Source: G965197715 sp965247615 (GTDB lineage Bacteria; Chloroflexota; Dehalococcoidia; Lucifugimonadales; UBA1127). From it: a stretch of 64,000 nucleotides of DNA. Below the pieces are notes generated by a model. The model searched no databases. It was not told the DNA's origin and saw only the letters and a program-made list of their open reading frames with translations. The position numbers and the translations under genes were made by a program. The stretch's first letter is position 1. The number at the start of each line of letters is the position of its first letter. Shown piece by piece: positions 16,011 to 25,092 of the stretch. Location of the stretch: positions 2,480,001-2,544,000 of the forward strand of contig OZ252022.1 in assembly GCA_965247615.1 (NCBI GenBank), written 5' to 3'.

Positions 16011-17711
16011 CTAGAGGTCTGCCAGGAGTCTCTTGACGTAGTCCAAGACGTCCTCTGGAGGGATCTTGGCAGCGGAATCAGAGGAGCGGGGCTTGACCTC
16101 CACGACACCTTCGCGGAGGTTGCGAGGGCTGACGACGAGGCGGACGGGGAAGCCGAGGAGATCGGCGTCGTTGAGCTTGACGCCGGCAGATTCCGAGCGG
16201 TCATCGAAGAGGACGTCGACGCGGGCTTGGCGGAGCTGGGCGTAAATCCCGTCGGCCGCTTCGGCTACGGCAGAGTCTTCAAGGTTCAGGGCGACAATGG
16301 CGGCCTGGTAAGGAGCGATGGCGGCTGGGAGGCGCATGCCGCGCTCGTCGTGGTTCTGCTCGATGGCAGCGGCGAGGAGCCGCCCGACTCCGATGCCGTA
16401 GCAGCCCATGGTGGGAAAGTGGCGCCGGCCTTCGGCGTCCAGGAAGGTGGCGTCCATGGCCTGCGTGAAGACGGTGCCGAGCTTGAAGACGTGGCCGACC
16501 TCTATGCCGCGCACAGCCCTGAGGGAGCTGCGGCAGTTGGGGCAGGCGTGACCTGCCTGGACGGAGGCGATATCCGTTACGAGGTCCACGGAGAAGTCCC
16601 TGGGATAGTTGACGTTGCGGAGGTGGTAGTCATCCCGGTTGGCGCCTGCGACGAAGTTGGCGCCCTGGAGTATGGAGTCGTCAGCGACGCTACGGACACC
16701 GGTAACGCCGACCATGGACGCGGAGCCCGGGGTCATGCCGGCGCCGGTCACTTCGAGGTCGGAGGCCATTCGCAGGTCACTGATGCCGAGGGCGCGCTTA
16801 AGCTTGATCTCGTTGACGTCGAGGTCGCCGCGGATGGTGACAGCCAGGAGACCGCCGTCGGCGAAGTAGAATACGGCCTTGCAGGTCTGGGCGGCCGGGA
16901 TGCCGAGGAAGGAGGCAAGCTCCTCTATGGTGCGGATGCCGGGCGTATGGACCTCTTCCACGGGAAGGGGCGCTTCCATGGGCCCCTGGGGCTTGATGCC
17001 GTGGGCGCGTTCAACGTTGGCAGCGTAGCTGCAACCCCCGCAGAGAATGATGGTGTCCTCGCCGACATCGGTGGGCAGGATGAACTCGTGGGAGTCCTTG
17101 CCGCCGATGGCGCCGCTGTCCGCTTCGACCCTGACGGCGGGGAGACCGCAACGGGCAAAGATGCGCTCGTAGGCGCCGATGGCGTGCTGGTAGGTGAGCT
17201 CCAGGCCATCTTCGTCGCAGTCGAAGCTATAACCGTCCTTCATGTCGAACTCGCGGACGCGGATGAGGCCGCCACGGGGCCGGGGTTCGTCGCGGAACTT
17301 GGTCTGGATCTGGTAGACGAGGACGGGGAGGTCGCGGTAGCTCTGGATGAACTGTTTGGCGAGGAGGGTAACGGCCTCCTCATGGGTGGGGGCGATCACC
17401 ATCGGGCGGCCGCGCCGGTCCTTGAGGCGGACCATGTCTTCGCCGAAGGCGGCGGCGCGGCCCGACTGCTCCCAGAGGTCCAGTGGTTGGACGGCAGGCA
17501 GGCGGACTTCCTGGCCGCCGATGGCGTCCATTTCCTCCCGCAGGATGTTCATAATCTTGTTGAGGCTGCGCTGGGCGAGGGGGCCGTAGGAGTAGATGCC
17601 GGCGGCCACGCGCTGGAGCATGCCGGCGCGCAGCATGAGCTGGTGGCTGGCTGTTTCGGCCTCGGCGGGCGCTTCACGCAGGGTCTTGAAGAGTAGCTGG
17701 GAGGCGCGCAT
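16011..17711 (-). CDS. proS: Prolyl-tRNA synthetase, bacterial type with editing domain
   Basis: Charges tRNA-Pro with proline. The 566-residue class II synthetase starts MRASQLLFKTLREAPAEAET at the ATG at 17711; the in-frame extension to 17888 is low-complexity and is left out. Motif 2 is visible in IQTKFRDEPRPRGGLIRVREF, the family TxE loop in PTHEEAV, and motif 3 near the GCYGIGVGRLLAA segment. Between them, about residues 225-380, lies the INS editing domain that removes Ala-tRNA-Pro, as in bacterial-type ProRS. The C-terminal anticodon-binding domain ends in RLLADL. It lies downstream of the acyl-CoA dehydrogenase gene on the same strand, 207 bases apart. Confidence 0.96.
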   Translation of the reverse strand: MRASQLLFKTLREAPAEAETASHQLMLRAGMLQRVAAGIYSYGPLAQRSLNKIMNILREEMDAIGGQEVRLPAVQPLDLWEQSGRAAAFGEDMVRLKDRRGRPMVIAPTHEEAVTLLAKQFIQSYRDLPVLVYQIQTKFRDEPRPRGGLIRVREFDMKDGYSFDCDEDGLELTYQHAIGAYERIFARCGLPAVRVEADSGAIGGKDSHEFILPTDVGEDTIILCGGCSYAANVERAHGIKPQGPMEAPLPVEEVHTPGIRTIEELASFLGIPAAQTCKAVFYFADGGLLAVTIRGDLDVNEIKLKRALGISDLRMASDLEVTGAGMTPGSASMVGVTGVRSVADDSILQGANFVAGANRDDYHLRNVNYPRDFSVDLVTDIASVQAGHACPNCRSSLRAVRGIEVGHVFKLGTVFTQAMDATFLDAEGRRHFPTMGCYGIGVGRLLAAAIEQNHDERGMRLPAAIAPYQAAIVALNLEDSAVAEAADGIYAQLRQARVDVLFDDRSESAGVKLNDADLLGFPVRLVVSPRNLREGVVEVKPRSSDSAAKIPPEDVLDYVKRLLADL

Positions 17712-17892
17712 CTGTCTCCCAAGGGCCGGGGGATGGGATCCTCTCAGAGAGGATAGCAGAGGGACAGGGAATAGGGAACAGAAGAGGGACGGGAGGTGTG
17801 GAGCGCCGAGTTCGCGGGGTACGGGACCCTTGCACAACCGCCACACCCCCACCCACCCCCGTCGCGGCCCCGCAACCTCCCCCCACATGGCC

Positions 17893-17906
17893 GTCGCGCC
17901 AGCGAC
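17893..17906 (-). repeat. Intergenic palindrome copy C (GTCGCTGGCGCGAC on minus strand)
   Basis: This perfect core copy lies between the acyl-CoA dehydrogenase stop and proS. On the minus strand it is followed by GGCCATGTGGGGGGAGG, matching the flank of the copy at 4419, so the repeated unit is about 35 bases long. Confidence 0.7.
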
Positions 17907-17918
17907 CGCCAGCGACCC

Positions 17919-19076
17919 CTACGCTCTCGGCAGACCCAAGCCCCTGGTGGCGATGACGTTTCGGAGGATTTCCGACGTGCCGCCGGCGATGGTCCAGGTG
18001 ATGGCGTACATCCACTCTCGCTCCACGCGGCCGGCGAGGGGGGCGTAGGGGGAGCCGGGCGCGAGCTGACCGTAGAGGCCGAGGACCTGGGACATGGTTC
18101 GGGCCCTGCGCTGGCTGACCTCGCAGCCGAAGAGCTTGGAGGCGGTGGCCTCTATGTTGGGGACGCGCCCCATGGCGGTCTCGTAGGCGACCTTGTAGCA
18201 GAGGAGCCGGCCGACTTCGAACTCGATCTGGGTCTGGGCGAGGGCGTGACGGACGCGGGGGTCGTCAATGAGGCGGCCACCGTTGAACTTCGCCTTCTTG
18301 ACGAATGCGAGGAACTCCAGCCAGAGGGGGTACCCCTGGGCGACGCGCTCAATGCCGGACCTTTCGAAGTCCAGGTTGGCTGCGACGACGTACCAGCCGC
18401 GGTTCTCCTCACCGATGAGGGCGGTCTTCGGGACGCGGACGTCCTCAAAGGAGACGAGGCAGAAGCGGGCATAGTTGGCCATGTCCAGGATGGGGCTGAT
18501 GGTGACGCCGGGACTGTTGAGATCGACCATGAAGACGCTGATGCCGCGATGCTTGGGGGCGTCGGGGTCGGTGCGGGCGGCGAGCCAGATGTAGTCGAGC
18601 CTGTGGGCGCTATTCCAGACCTTTGCGCCGTTCACGACGTAGTCGTCGCCGTCCTGGACTGCGCGGGTCGTGAGGCCGGCGAGGTCGGAGCCGGTGTCTG
18701 GCTCGCTGTAGCCGATGGCGACGCCGAGCTCGCCGCGGGCGATGGGCGGGAGGAACTGCTGCTTCTGCTCTTCGGTGCCGACCATGATGATGGAGGGACC
18801 CATCTGGCGCTCGGCGACGAGGTGGTGGGAGATGGGTGCGCCGCTGAGGAGCATCTCTTCGCTGTAGATGAGGCGCTCCATGTGGCCGAAGCCGCGGCCG
18901 CCGTACTCGGTTGGCCAGGGGAGGCCGATGAGGCCCCGCTGGCCCATCTTGCGGGAGAAGTCGCGGGAGTAGCCCTCGTCGGCGTTGGCGACGATGGAGG
19001 GGGTCATCTCAGCAGACAGGAATGAACGGAGCTCTTGGCGGAGGGACAGCTGCTCTGGGGTCCACTCAAAGTCCAT
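17919..19076 (-). CDS. Acyl-CoA dehydrogenase
   Basis: Flavin enzyme that makes trans-2-enoyl-CoA from acyl-CoA or acts on a related CoA ester. At 385 residues from the ATG at 19076 it has normal length. The N-terminal helical domain starts MDFEWTPEQLSLRQELRSFL; the FAD/substrate segment is AIGYSEPDTGSDLAGL; and the C-terminal FAD motif reads TIAGGTSEILRNVIATRGLGLP, the last residues. The conserved HGxxG-like substrate loop is hard to place, so the chain length used cannot be judged. It sits oddly inside a block of housekeeping genes, between ispG and proS. No enoyl-CoA hydratase or ETF gene is nearby. Confidence 0.92.
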   Translation of the reverse strand: MDFEWTPEQLSLRQELRSFLSAEMTPSIVANADEGYSRDFSRKMGQRGLIGLPWPTEYGGRGFGHMERLIYSEEMLLSGAPISHHLVAERQMGPSIIMVGTEEQKQQFLPPIARGELGVAIGYSEPDTGSDLAGLTTRAVQDGDDYVVNGAKVWNSAHRLDYIWLAARTDPDAPKHRGISVFMVDLNSPGVTISPILDMANYARFCLVSFEDVRVPKTALIGEENRGWYVVAANLDFERSGIERVAQGYPLWLEFLAFVKKAKFNGGRLIDDPRVRHALAQTQIEFEVGRLLCYKVAYETAMGRVPNIEATASKLFGCEVSQRRARTMSQVLGLYGQLAPGSPYAPLAGRVEREWMYAITWTIAGGTSEILRNVIATRGLGLPRA

Positions 19077-19225
19077 GGGCTCTCCAAACTGGGGCCAGGC
19101 GATTTCTGGGCAGGCCCTGGGTGGCGGGTGAGTCCCGCCTAAGGTGCACCGTGCGAGGGGCACCGGCCGGGTCAGGGGTGGCCGCCTGTGGTTCCCTTCG
19201 CGCACACATGCTGATTTGGGGGCGG

Positions 19226-20383
19226 TCAGGCGGCCGGTGCGGGATCCGTGTCCATCTGCTCGACGACGAGCTCCACCTCTTGCATGAGGGCGGTGAGCAT
19301 TTCTGCCTCGGGGACGACGCGGGACTTCTGGCCCTTGCGGAAGATGATGGCGCGCCCGGCGCCTGCGGCGATGCCGACATCGGCGTCCTTGGCCTCGCCC
19401 GGTCCGTTGACCTCACAGCCCATGACTGCGACCTTGACGGGGCAGCGCAGCTCCTTGAGGAGCTCGTCCACCTGGTTGGCGAGGCGGACGACGTCGACGT
19501 CGGCGCGGCCGCAGGAGGGGCAGGCGACGAGGACAGCGCCGGCGTCGCGGAGGTTCAGGGACTTGAGGATTTCGAAGCCGGCTTTGACTTCGTCGCGGGA
19601 GTCGCCGCTCAGGGAGACGCGGATGGTGTCGCCGATGCCGTCATAGAGAAGTGCGCCGATGCCGACGGCGCTGCGGATGGAGCCGGCGAAAACGGTACCG
19701 GCCTCGGTGACGCCGAGATGGAGGGGGTAGGGGACCATTGCGCCGAGGGTGCGGTAGGCCTCGACCGTGGTGGGAACGTCGAAGGCCTTGAGGGAGATCT
19801 TGATGAGGTCGAAGTCCATGTCCTCCAGGAGGCCGATCTCCCAGAGGGCTGTGGCCACCATGTGATCGACGACGCTGTACTCGCCGGCGGCGGCGTGGCC
19901 GGCCTTGGGAAGCCGGTTGACCATGTCGAAGACGCGGGAGAAGCCGCGGGTCTGGCCGATGCCGCCCACGGGCGGCAGGCTGCCGAAGTTTACGCCGATG
20001 CGGATGGGGACCTGGCGGTCCTTGGCGGCGGCCACGACCTGGCGGACTTGGTCCTCGTTGCGGAGGTTGCCGGGATTGAGGCGAAGGCAGTCGACGCCCT
20101 GCCGGAGGGACTCCAGCGCGAGCTGGTAGTGGAAGTGGATGTCCGCTATGAGGGGGATGGAGATGCGGCGTTTGATCTCACCGAGGGCCTTGGCGGCCTC
20201 CATGTCCGGCACGGCGCAGCGGATGATCTCGCAGCCGGCCTCCTCCAGGCCCTTGATCTGGGCGACGGTGGCGCTGACGTCCCGGGTGTCGGTCTTGGTC
20301 ATGGACTGGACGGTGATGGGGGCGTCACCGCCAACCTTTACGGAACCGACGTAGACTGGCTTGCTCACGCGTCGATTGGGCAT
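19226..20383 (-). CDS. ispG: 4-hydroxy-3-methylbut-2-en-1-yl diphosphate synthase (IspG/GcpE)
   Basis: Penultimate step of the MEP isoprenoid pathway: makes HMBPP from methylerythritol cyclodiphosphate with a [4Fe-4S] cluster. The 385-residue protein begins with RRVSKPVYVGSVKVGGDAPI and QSMTKTDTRDV. The cluster ligands are the two Cys in ACPSCGRAD and the Cys in VAVMGCEVNGPGEA; GVTEAGTVFAGSIRSAVGIG is also typical. It is the short bacterial form without the plant-type insertion. With dxr 2.3 kb away on the same strand it shows that the cell makes isoprenoids by the MEP route. Confidence 0.97.
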   Translation of the reverse strand: MPNRRVSKPVYVGSVKVGGDAPITVQSMTKTDTRDVSATVAQIKGLEEAGCEIIRCAVPDMEAAKALGEIKRRISIPLIADIHFHYQLALESLRQGVDCLRLNPGNLRNEDQVRQVVAAAKDRQVPIRIGVNFGSLPPVGGIGQTRGFSRVFDMVNRLPKAGHAAAGEYSVVDHMVATALWEIGLLEDMDFDLIKISLKAFDVPTTVEAYRTLGAMVPYPLHLGVTEAGTVFAGSIRSAVGIGALLYDGIGDTIRVSLSGDSRDEVKAGFEILKSLNLRDAGAVLVACPSCGRADVDVVRLANQVDELLKELRCPVKVAVMGCEVNGPGEAKDADVGIAAGAGRAIIFRKGQKSRVVPEAEMLTALMQEVELVVEQMDTDPAPAA

Positions 20384-20567
20384 TGGCGGGGCTCTCTCAG
20401 GGGGGATAGTCTGACTGGGTACAGGGTAGGGGGAATCGGTCAGGAGCGCAAGAGCCGTCGCGGGCTGGGAATAGTCTCATCAAGCCCCGGAGCCGCGGCA
20501 TACCCCCCCACCCCCGCCGCGACCCCTGTGCCACCCGTCCACCCCATCCCACCTCCGCCGTCATTCC

Positions 20568-20588
20568 CGCGAAGGCGGGAATCCAGGG
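20568..20588. repeat. REP-like palindrome (TTCCCGCGAAGGCGGGAA)
   Basis: The unit TTCCCGCGAAGGCGGGAA, with TCC and AGGG following, is a perfect inverted repeat of TTCCCGC and GCGGGAA-type arms. A second, half copy (CGAAGGCGGGAATCCAG) lies at about 20667-20686, and a weaker relative near 29935-29953. Confidence 0.55.
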
Positions 20589-20715
20589 TGGGGTCCCAGG
20601 CTGGAGGGGTCTGGTTCACCCCCCCCCCCAACCTCGCCCTCCACGGGGAGTTACGCAAAGGTCTCCGAAGGCGGGAATCCAGGGTGGCGGCGCGGAGCGG
20701 GGCATCCCTCACCAC

Positions 20716-20729
20716 ATCGCGCCAGCGAC
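20716..20729 (-). repeat. Intergenic palindrome copy D (GTCGCTGGCGCGAT on minus strand)
   Basis: One mismatch to the core at the last base. It lies in the gap between rseP and ispG, near the REP-like units. Confidence 0.55.
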
Positions 20730-21158
20730 CCCCGGCACACCAGACGAGGAAAGGAGGCCCCCATGCCTGCAGGTGGACGCAGACCCGGCCCTGCTGGAGA
20801 TCATGCAGCGTGCCCCCACCAGGAGCAACCCCCCTCCTCGCCTATCTGCGGAAGACACCCCCTGGGCCAACCGGCCCAGCAAGGGACCCAGACCGCAGTC
20901 AATCAAAGGAGAACCATCCAACAGCCTCGGCAAGGGTGCCCCCGCCAGGAAACAATTGCTGTTTTACCCCCCGGCCAGCTTCAAAAGACGACAAAAAACA
21001 CAAAGCAATCTTACAAAGGGAGATTAATCAAACAGCACTTCTGCTGACCGAGGCGGCCAAGCCCTCCAATGAAGTGCCCTGCCGCCGAACGGGGCGAGCA
21101 TCGGTCGCGCCGGGACCGCCGGTCGTCGACAGCGCCGGCCGTCGTGTTCAGACCGCCC

Positions 21159-22661
21159 CTAGCGGAGGAGGCTGTCGCCGCGGACGATGCGTAGGATATC
21201 GAAGTAGCTGATGACGAGCATGAGCGAGATGAGGACGACAAAGCCCACGACGTGGACCAGGCTCTCCCGCTCCGGGGAGACGCGTTTGCCCCGTCTGACC
21301 CACTCCAGGGCGACGAAGACAAGGCGGCCGCCGTCGAGGGCGGGGACAGGCAGGATGTTCAGAATGGCGAGGTTGAGGCTCAGGAGGGCGGTGAGCTCCA
21401 GGACGGGCACCCACCCGGCGCGGGCGACCTCACCGGTGACCTGGGCGATGCCAACGACGCCGGCGAACTGGGCCTCCTGGGCGCCGGCGAACATGCTGAT
21501 GATCTCGTTGCGGAAGAGGATGAGCGTTTCGCCCATGCGCACGAAGGCTTGGGGGACAGCCTGCCAGGGCGGGTATGAGCGCTTGACGATGCGGGCGCCC
21601 TCAGTGGCGATGAGGACGCCGGCGCTGCCCTGGCCCGGGGGAGGCCTCACGCGCGGCACGAGACGAAGCGTCAAAGCGGTGGACTCGGCGGGAGGCAGCG
21701 GCTGCCCCAGGCCTGGGTCGCCGCCCATGCCGAGGGCGCCGGTGAGGCGGGGCTTCTCCCGCAGGATGTCCCAGGTGGTGGGTTTGCCAAGCTTGAGCCG
21801 GATGCGATAGGCAAGGTCAGCGGTGTTGGCCACGGCGTGGCCGTCGACGCCCTGCACAATGTCGCCGGGGAGGATGCCGGCCAGCTCGGCGGGCGAGGCG
21901 GGCGCGACGCCCTGAATGCGGACTCGTCCCTCCAGGGTGTCCTGGGGGAACATGAAGATGGCGGCGAAGATGGCGAGGGGAAGCATGACGTTCATGAAGG
22001 AGCCGGCGGCGAGGATGACGGCTCGGGTAAGTGCGCCCTTGGTGGCAAGGCCGCGATTAACCTCCGCGACGAAACCATCGACAAAGCGGCGAACGGCGTC
22101 GGCGGGGCTGTGGCCTACGGGTGTCAGGGTGACCTTGATGCGGGAACTGCGGACGGCGGCGGCAGCCTCGGGCGCCAGCGGGACGCCGATGCTGAGGATC
22201 TCGGCGCGCTCCCTGCGGGCGCGGTTGACGTCGTCCGGGGTTATGGCGCCGAGATCCAGGCCCAAGGTGGTGATCTTGGCGCGGGAGTCGTTGCGGACGA
22301 GGTTCCGCCTGGCCTGGTCGAGGGCTTCCGAGGCCTCGTCCAAGGCCTCGATGGAGGCAGCCTTGATGCGCAGGCGGAGGTCGAGCGTATCCTCCCCAAC
22401 CAGTCGTACGAAGCCGCCGATGGGGAGGAGGTTTAAGGTGTAGGTTGTCTCGTCGCTCTTGAAGGTGGCGACGCGGGAATCCAGATCGTAAATGGTCTCG
22501 CGGCGGGGGAAGGAGATGACCCGCGGGGGAAAGCCCAAGCCAAACTCCAGGACCTTGACGCCCAGGGCCTTGGCGGTAAGGAAGTGACCCAACTCGTGGA
22601 TGATGACGATAGCCAGGAGAACGGCAAGGAAGGGCAGGACAAAGTCAATGAAGACGGTCAC
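21159..22661 (-). CDS. rseP: Site-2 protease RseP-like zinc metalloprotease with a large insertion
   Basis: Membrane protease of family M50 that cleaves substrates such as anti-sigma factors inside the membrane. The 501-residue protein starts at a GTG (22661) that overlaps the dxr stop. The first membrane segment holds the zinc motif HELGH at residues 22-26; the third zinc ligand is the Asp in PVPALDGGRL near the C-terminus. A PDZ domain is seen around VAPASPAELAGILPGDIVQGVDG. Between VGED (residue 91) and TKGALTRAVILAAGSFMN (after 204) lies an added stretch of about 110 residues, charged and rich in Ala, where other RseP proteins have 10-15 residues. Homologues of 350-450 residues are usual. 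Confidence 0.93.
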   Translation of the reverse strand: MTVFIDFVLPFLAVLLAIVIIHELGHFLTAKALGVKVLEFGLGFPPRVISFPRRETIYDLDSRVATFKSDETTYTLNLLPIGGFVRLVGEDTLDLRLRIKAASIEALDEASEALDQARRNLVRNDSRAKITTLGLDLGAITPDDVNRARRERAEILSIGVPLAPEAAAAVRSSRIKVTLTPVGHSPADAVRRFVDGFVAEVNRGLATKGALTRAVILAAGSFMNVMLPLAIFAAIFMFPQDTLEGRVRIQGVAPASPAELAGILPGDIVQGVDGHAVANTADLAYRIRLKLGKPTTWDILREKPRLTGALGMGGDPGLGQPLPPAESTALTLRLVPRVRPPPGQGSAGVLIATEGARIVKRSYPPWQAVPQAFVRMGETLILFRNEIISMFAGAQEAQFAGVVGIAQVTGEVARAGWVPVLELTALLSLNLAILNILPVPALDGGRLVFVALEWVRRGKRVSPERESLVHVVGFVVLISLMLVISYFDILRIVRGDSLLR

Positions 22662-23797
22662 TATACCCCAGCCGCCAGGCCAAGCAGGGACTCCCTGGCC
22701 CAGGCGTCGGCAGCGAGGATGTCCTCGACGGTGGGACCGTCGACGGGGTCGTGGCGCTGCAGGGTGTCCGCCACGAGCCGGGGGATGTCCGTAAAGCGAA
22801 TGCGCCGCTGCAGGAACAGGCCGACGGCCTCTTCGTCGGCGGCGCTGAGGACAGCGGGGTAGGTACGGCCGCGCCGGCCGGCGTCCAGGGCGGTTGTGAA
22901 GCACGGGTATCGAAGAGGGTCCAGGGCCTCGAAGGTCAGGGACTGGGTGGTGATGGGATCGAAGCGGGGCAGGCTCTCGTTGGAGCGCCGCTCCGGGTAG
23001 AAGAGGGCGTATTGGATAGGGAGCCTCATGTCCGGGGGGCCCAGCTGGGCCTTCACGGAGCCATCGGTGAACTCCACCATGGAGTGGATGATGCTCTGGG
23101 GGTGCACGACGACGTCAATCTTCTCCCAAGGGACGTCGAAGAGCCAGCGGGCTTCAATGACCTCAAAGCCCTTGTTCATGAGGGTGGAGGAGTCGATGGT
23201 AATCTTCTGTCCCATGCGCCAGGTGGGATGGTTGAGGGCTCTCTCCGGAGTGACGCCGTCAAGCTCGATGAGGGGCAGTGTGCGGAAGGGGCCGCCCGAG
23301 GCGGTGATGAGGATGCGGCGCACGGACTTTTCGGCATCCTCACCCTGGAGGCACTGCCAGACGGCGCTGGGCTCGCTGTCGACGGGGAGAATGCGCGCGC
23401 CGGTGCGCCGGGCCTCGGCGGTGAGGAGCTCGCCGGCGATGACAAAGGGTTCCTTGTTGGCGAGAGCGACGGAGACACCCTGGGACAGGGCCGTGAAGAT
23501 GGGCAGCAGCCCGGCGTTGCCAACCATGGCCTGCATAACAAGGTCAACGCCGGGCATGGCGGCGAGGTCAAGGGGGCCGGCTGCGAGTTGGCAGCCGGGC
23601 GGGAGGTCGGCGGGACTGCACTGGCGCTGGCAGTGGATGAGCCGCGGGTGGAACTCCCAGGCCTGCTCCAAGAGGAGGTCCAGGCTGCTCCAGGCCGAGA
23701 GGCCCAGGACGTTGAACTCGCCGGGGTGGGCGCGAAGGACATCAAGGGTCTGGCGGCCGATGGAGCCCGTGGAGCCCAGGATGACGAGATTTTTCAT
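22661..23797 (-). CDS. dxr: 1-deoxy-D-xylulose 5-phosphate reductoisomerase
   Basis: First committed step of the MEP pathway: turns DXP into MEP with NADPH and a divalent metal. The start MKNLVILGSTGSIGRQTLDVL carries the NADPH-binding GSTGSIG at residues 8-14. Further marks are ANKEPFVIAG, PVDSEPSAVWQ (metal-binding region), TASGGPFR, HPTWRMGQKITIDSSTLMNKG and HPQSIIHSMVEF. The ATG at 23797 has GGGGAGAG before it. Its stop overlaps rseP, so both are cotranslated. A weak promoter may lie 60-90 bases upstream; 372 bases separate it from cdsA. Confidence 0.97.
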   Translation of the reverse strand: MKNLVILGSTGSIGRQTLDVLRAHPGEFNVLGLSAWSSLDLLLEQAWEFHPRLIHCQRQCSPADLPPGCQLAAGPLDLAAMPGVDLVMQAMVGNAGLLPIFTALSQGVSVALANKEPFVIAGELLTAEARRTGARILPVDSEPSAVWQCLQGEDAEKSVRRILITASGGPFRTLPLIELDGVTPERALNHPTWRMGQKITIDSSTLMNKGFEVIEARWLFDVPWEKIDVVVHPQSIIHSMVEFTDGSVKAQLGPPDMRLPIQYALFYPERRSNESLPRFDPITTQSLTFEALDPLRYPCFTTALDAGRRGRTYPAVLSAADEEAVGLFLQRRIRFTDIPRLVADTLQRHDPVDGPTVEDILAADAWARESLLGLAAGV

Positions 23798-24169
23798 GGC
23801 GCTCTCCCCAACGATAGGTCTTGCGGGAACCACTGTTCCGGGGGCTGTCCGGCAACGATACAGCGAACATGCTCACGGAACAAACCGGCGGGCGACGCTG
23901 CGACGGGGGGGCGAGGGGTGAAGGGCGCCCCTGCTCCTTCGCTCGCTCCTTGGAGGGCGCCAATTGTCACTGGAGGGGACACACGGTTGCCGCGCAGCCG
24001 GGGTGTGCCGTTGGCCGCGTTCGAAGGGATTTCGCCACGGCGCCCGATGCTCCGCCCTGCCTTGGCTAGAGTTGCCCTACGGGTGCGGCCCCCTGATGGT
24101 GTGCTGCGGGAGGCGACCACGGGGTCTCCGGTCTCGATTGGCCGGTGGATCAGGCTCCTCCGCGCGCGC
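23798..24169. other. 372-base gap between cdsA and dxr
   Basis: No gene is seen. The only structure found is a possible promoter for dxr (23855-23883). GC content is high and open frames here look like chance. Confidence 0.55.
23855..23883 (-). promoter_or_regulatory. Possible promoter for dxr-rseP
   Basis: On the minus strand, TTGTTC (23883-23878), 17 bases, and TATCGT (23860-23855). The match is moderate; it would let dxr be expressed apart from the rpsB operon. Confidence 0.35.
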
Positions 24170-24958
24170 TCATGAGGAACCCGCGAGACTGGCTAGATGA
24201 TACATGAGCACCAGCGTGAAGGCAACGCTATCGAAGCGGTCCAGGACGCCGCCGTGGCCCGGGATGAGCCACCCGGCATCCTTGGCCCCGACGGACCGTT
24301 TCAGCATGGACTGGGCGAGGTCCCCAAGCTGGGCGATGATGCCGATGGCGGCCCCGAAGAGTGCGCCAATCCACGGCTCCACAGGCAGCGGGAAGAGCAG
24401 GGACATCGCCACGGCTGCTCCGACGGCGGCAGTGAAGCCTCCGACGGCGCCCTCCCAGGTCTTGTTGGGGCTGATGGTTGGCGCAAGGCGGTGGCGTCCG
24501 ACAAGGCGGCCGATGAAGTAGGCTCCGGTGTCGGTGGCGAAGGTTGCCAGGAGGACAAAGAGCAGCCAGTATCGTCCGTGTTCCAGGCCACGGAGGAGCA
24601 CGGCAAAGGAGAGTGGCAGGCCGAGGTAGAGGGCGCCGGCGACGGTGAGGGCCCAGTCTGTGAGGGCGTGGCCCCGCTCTCTCCTGAGCAGGGGCAAGAC
24701 GAGGGAGACGAGGAGGCCGCCGCCCAGGACGGGCAGGGTGAACTCAGCCCCGGCATGGCCGCCCAGCACGAGGGCGACAGCCCAGGGAGCGCTCAGGAGG
24801 ATGGGGCTCACCCTGGATTGGGAGACGAGGCGAGAGAACTCGGCGGCGCCCAGGGCTGCGACCAGGGCGGCCAGAGCGGTGAGCCAAGGCGAGCCGAACC
24901 AGACGGCTACACCCAACAGGGGAAGGCCGATGCCGGCGCTGGCCAGCCGGGCCACCAT
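24170..24958 (-). CDS. cdsA: Phosphatidate cytidylyltransferase
   Basis: Integral membrane enzyme that makes CDP-diacylglycerol from phosphatidate and CTP, the branch point of phospholipid synthesis. The 262-residue protein has about seven or eight hydrophobic segments. The family signature is in the C-terminal third: SMLKRSVGAKDAGWLIPG followed by HGGVLDRFDS, with the metal-binding Asp residues. ISPNKTWEGAVGG is the second conserved motif. It lies 134 bases downstream of uppS on the same strand, the common uppS-cdsA-dxr-rseP order. Confidence 0.95.
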   Translation of the reverse strand: MVARLASAGIGLPLLGVAVWFGSPWLTALAALVAALGAAEFSRLVSQSRVSPILLSAPWAVALVLGGHAGAEFTLPVLGGGLLVSLVLPLLRRERGHALTDWALTVAGALYLGLPLSFAVLLRGLEHGRYWLLFVLLATFATDTGAYFIGRLVGRHRLAPTISPNKTWEGAVGGFTAAVGAAVAMSLLFPLPVEPWIGALFGAAIGIIAQLGDLAQSMLKRSVGAKDAGWLIPGHGGVLDRFDSVAFTLVLMYHLASLAGSS

Positions 24959-25092
24959 ACAGAGCGCTTCCTACAGGGTCAGGGTCCCGCCCCTCCTAGC
25001 GCCGGAGCCCTGGGGTGGGCGCCGTTCCGGGCGGGTTCGGCGGCATCATGGCCGGCGGCATGTTGGGCGGAGCAGGCTGGGGACGGGCAGGA

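Larger units (their letters stand above)
20384..21158. other. 775-base gap between rseP and ispG
   Basis: I find no gene I trust. The stretch has C-rich simple runs (20505-20530, 20620-20630), two REP-like units, the palindrome copy at 20716, and an AT-richer island at about 20945-21045. A short frame from the ATG at 20763 (+ strand) follows AAAGGAGG but has Pro/Gln-rich content and no family I know; it is listed as a rejected gene. Confidence 0.5.

Noticed and set aside
20763..21047. Plus-strand 94-codon frame after AAAGGAGG
   Set aside because: The ribosome site is good, but the product is Pro/Gln-rich, unlike any family I know, and a neighbouring frame (from 20773) is equally open, so coding is not supported.
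19022..21211. 729-codon plus-strand frame opposite ispG
   Set aside because: Antisense shadow of ispG that continues into the gene-free gap, where its end is low-complexity.
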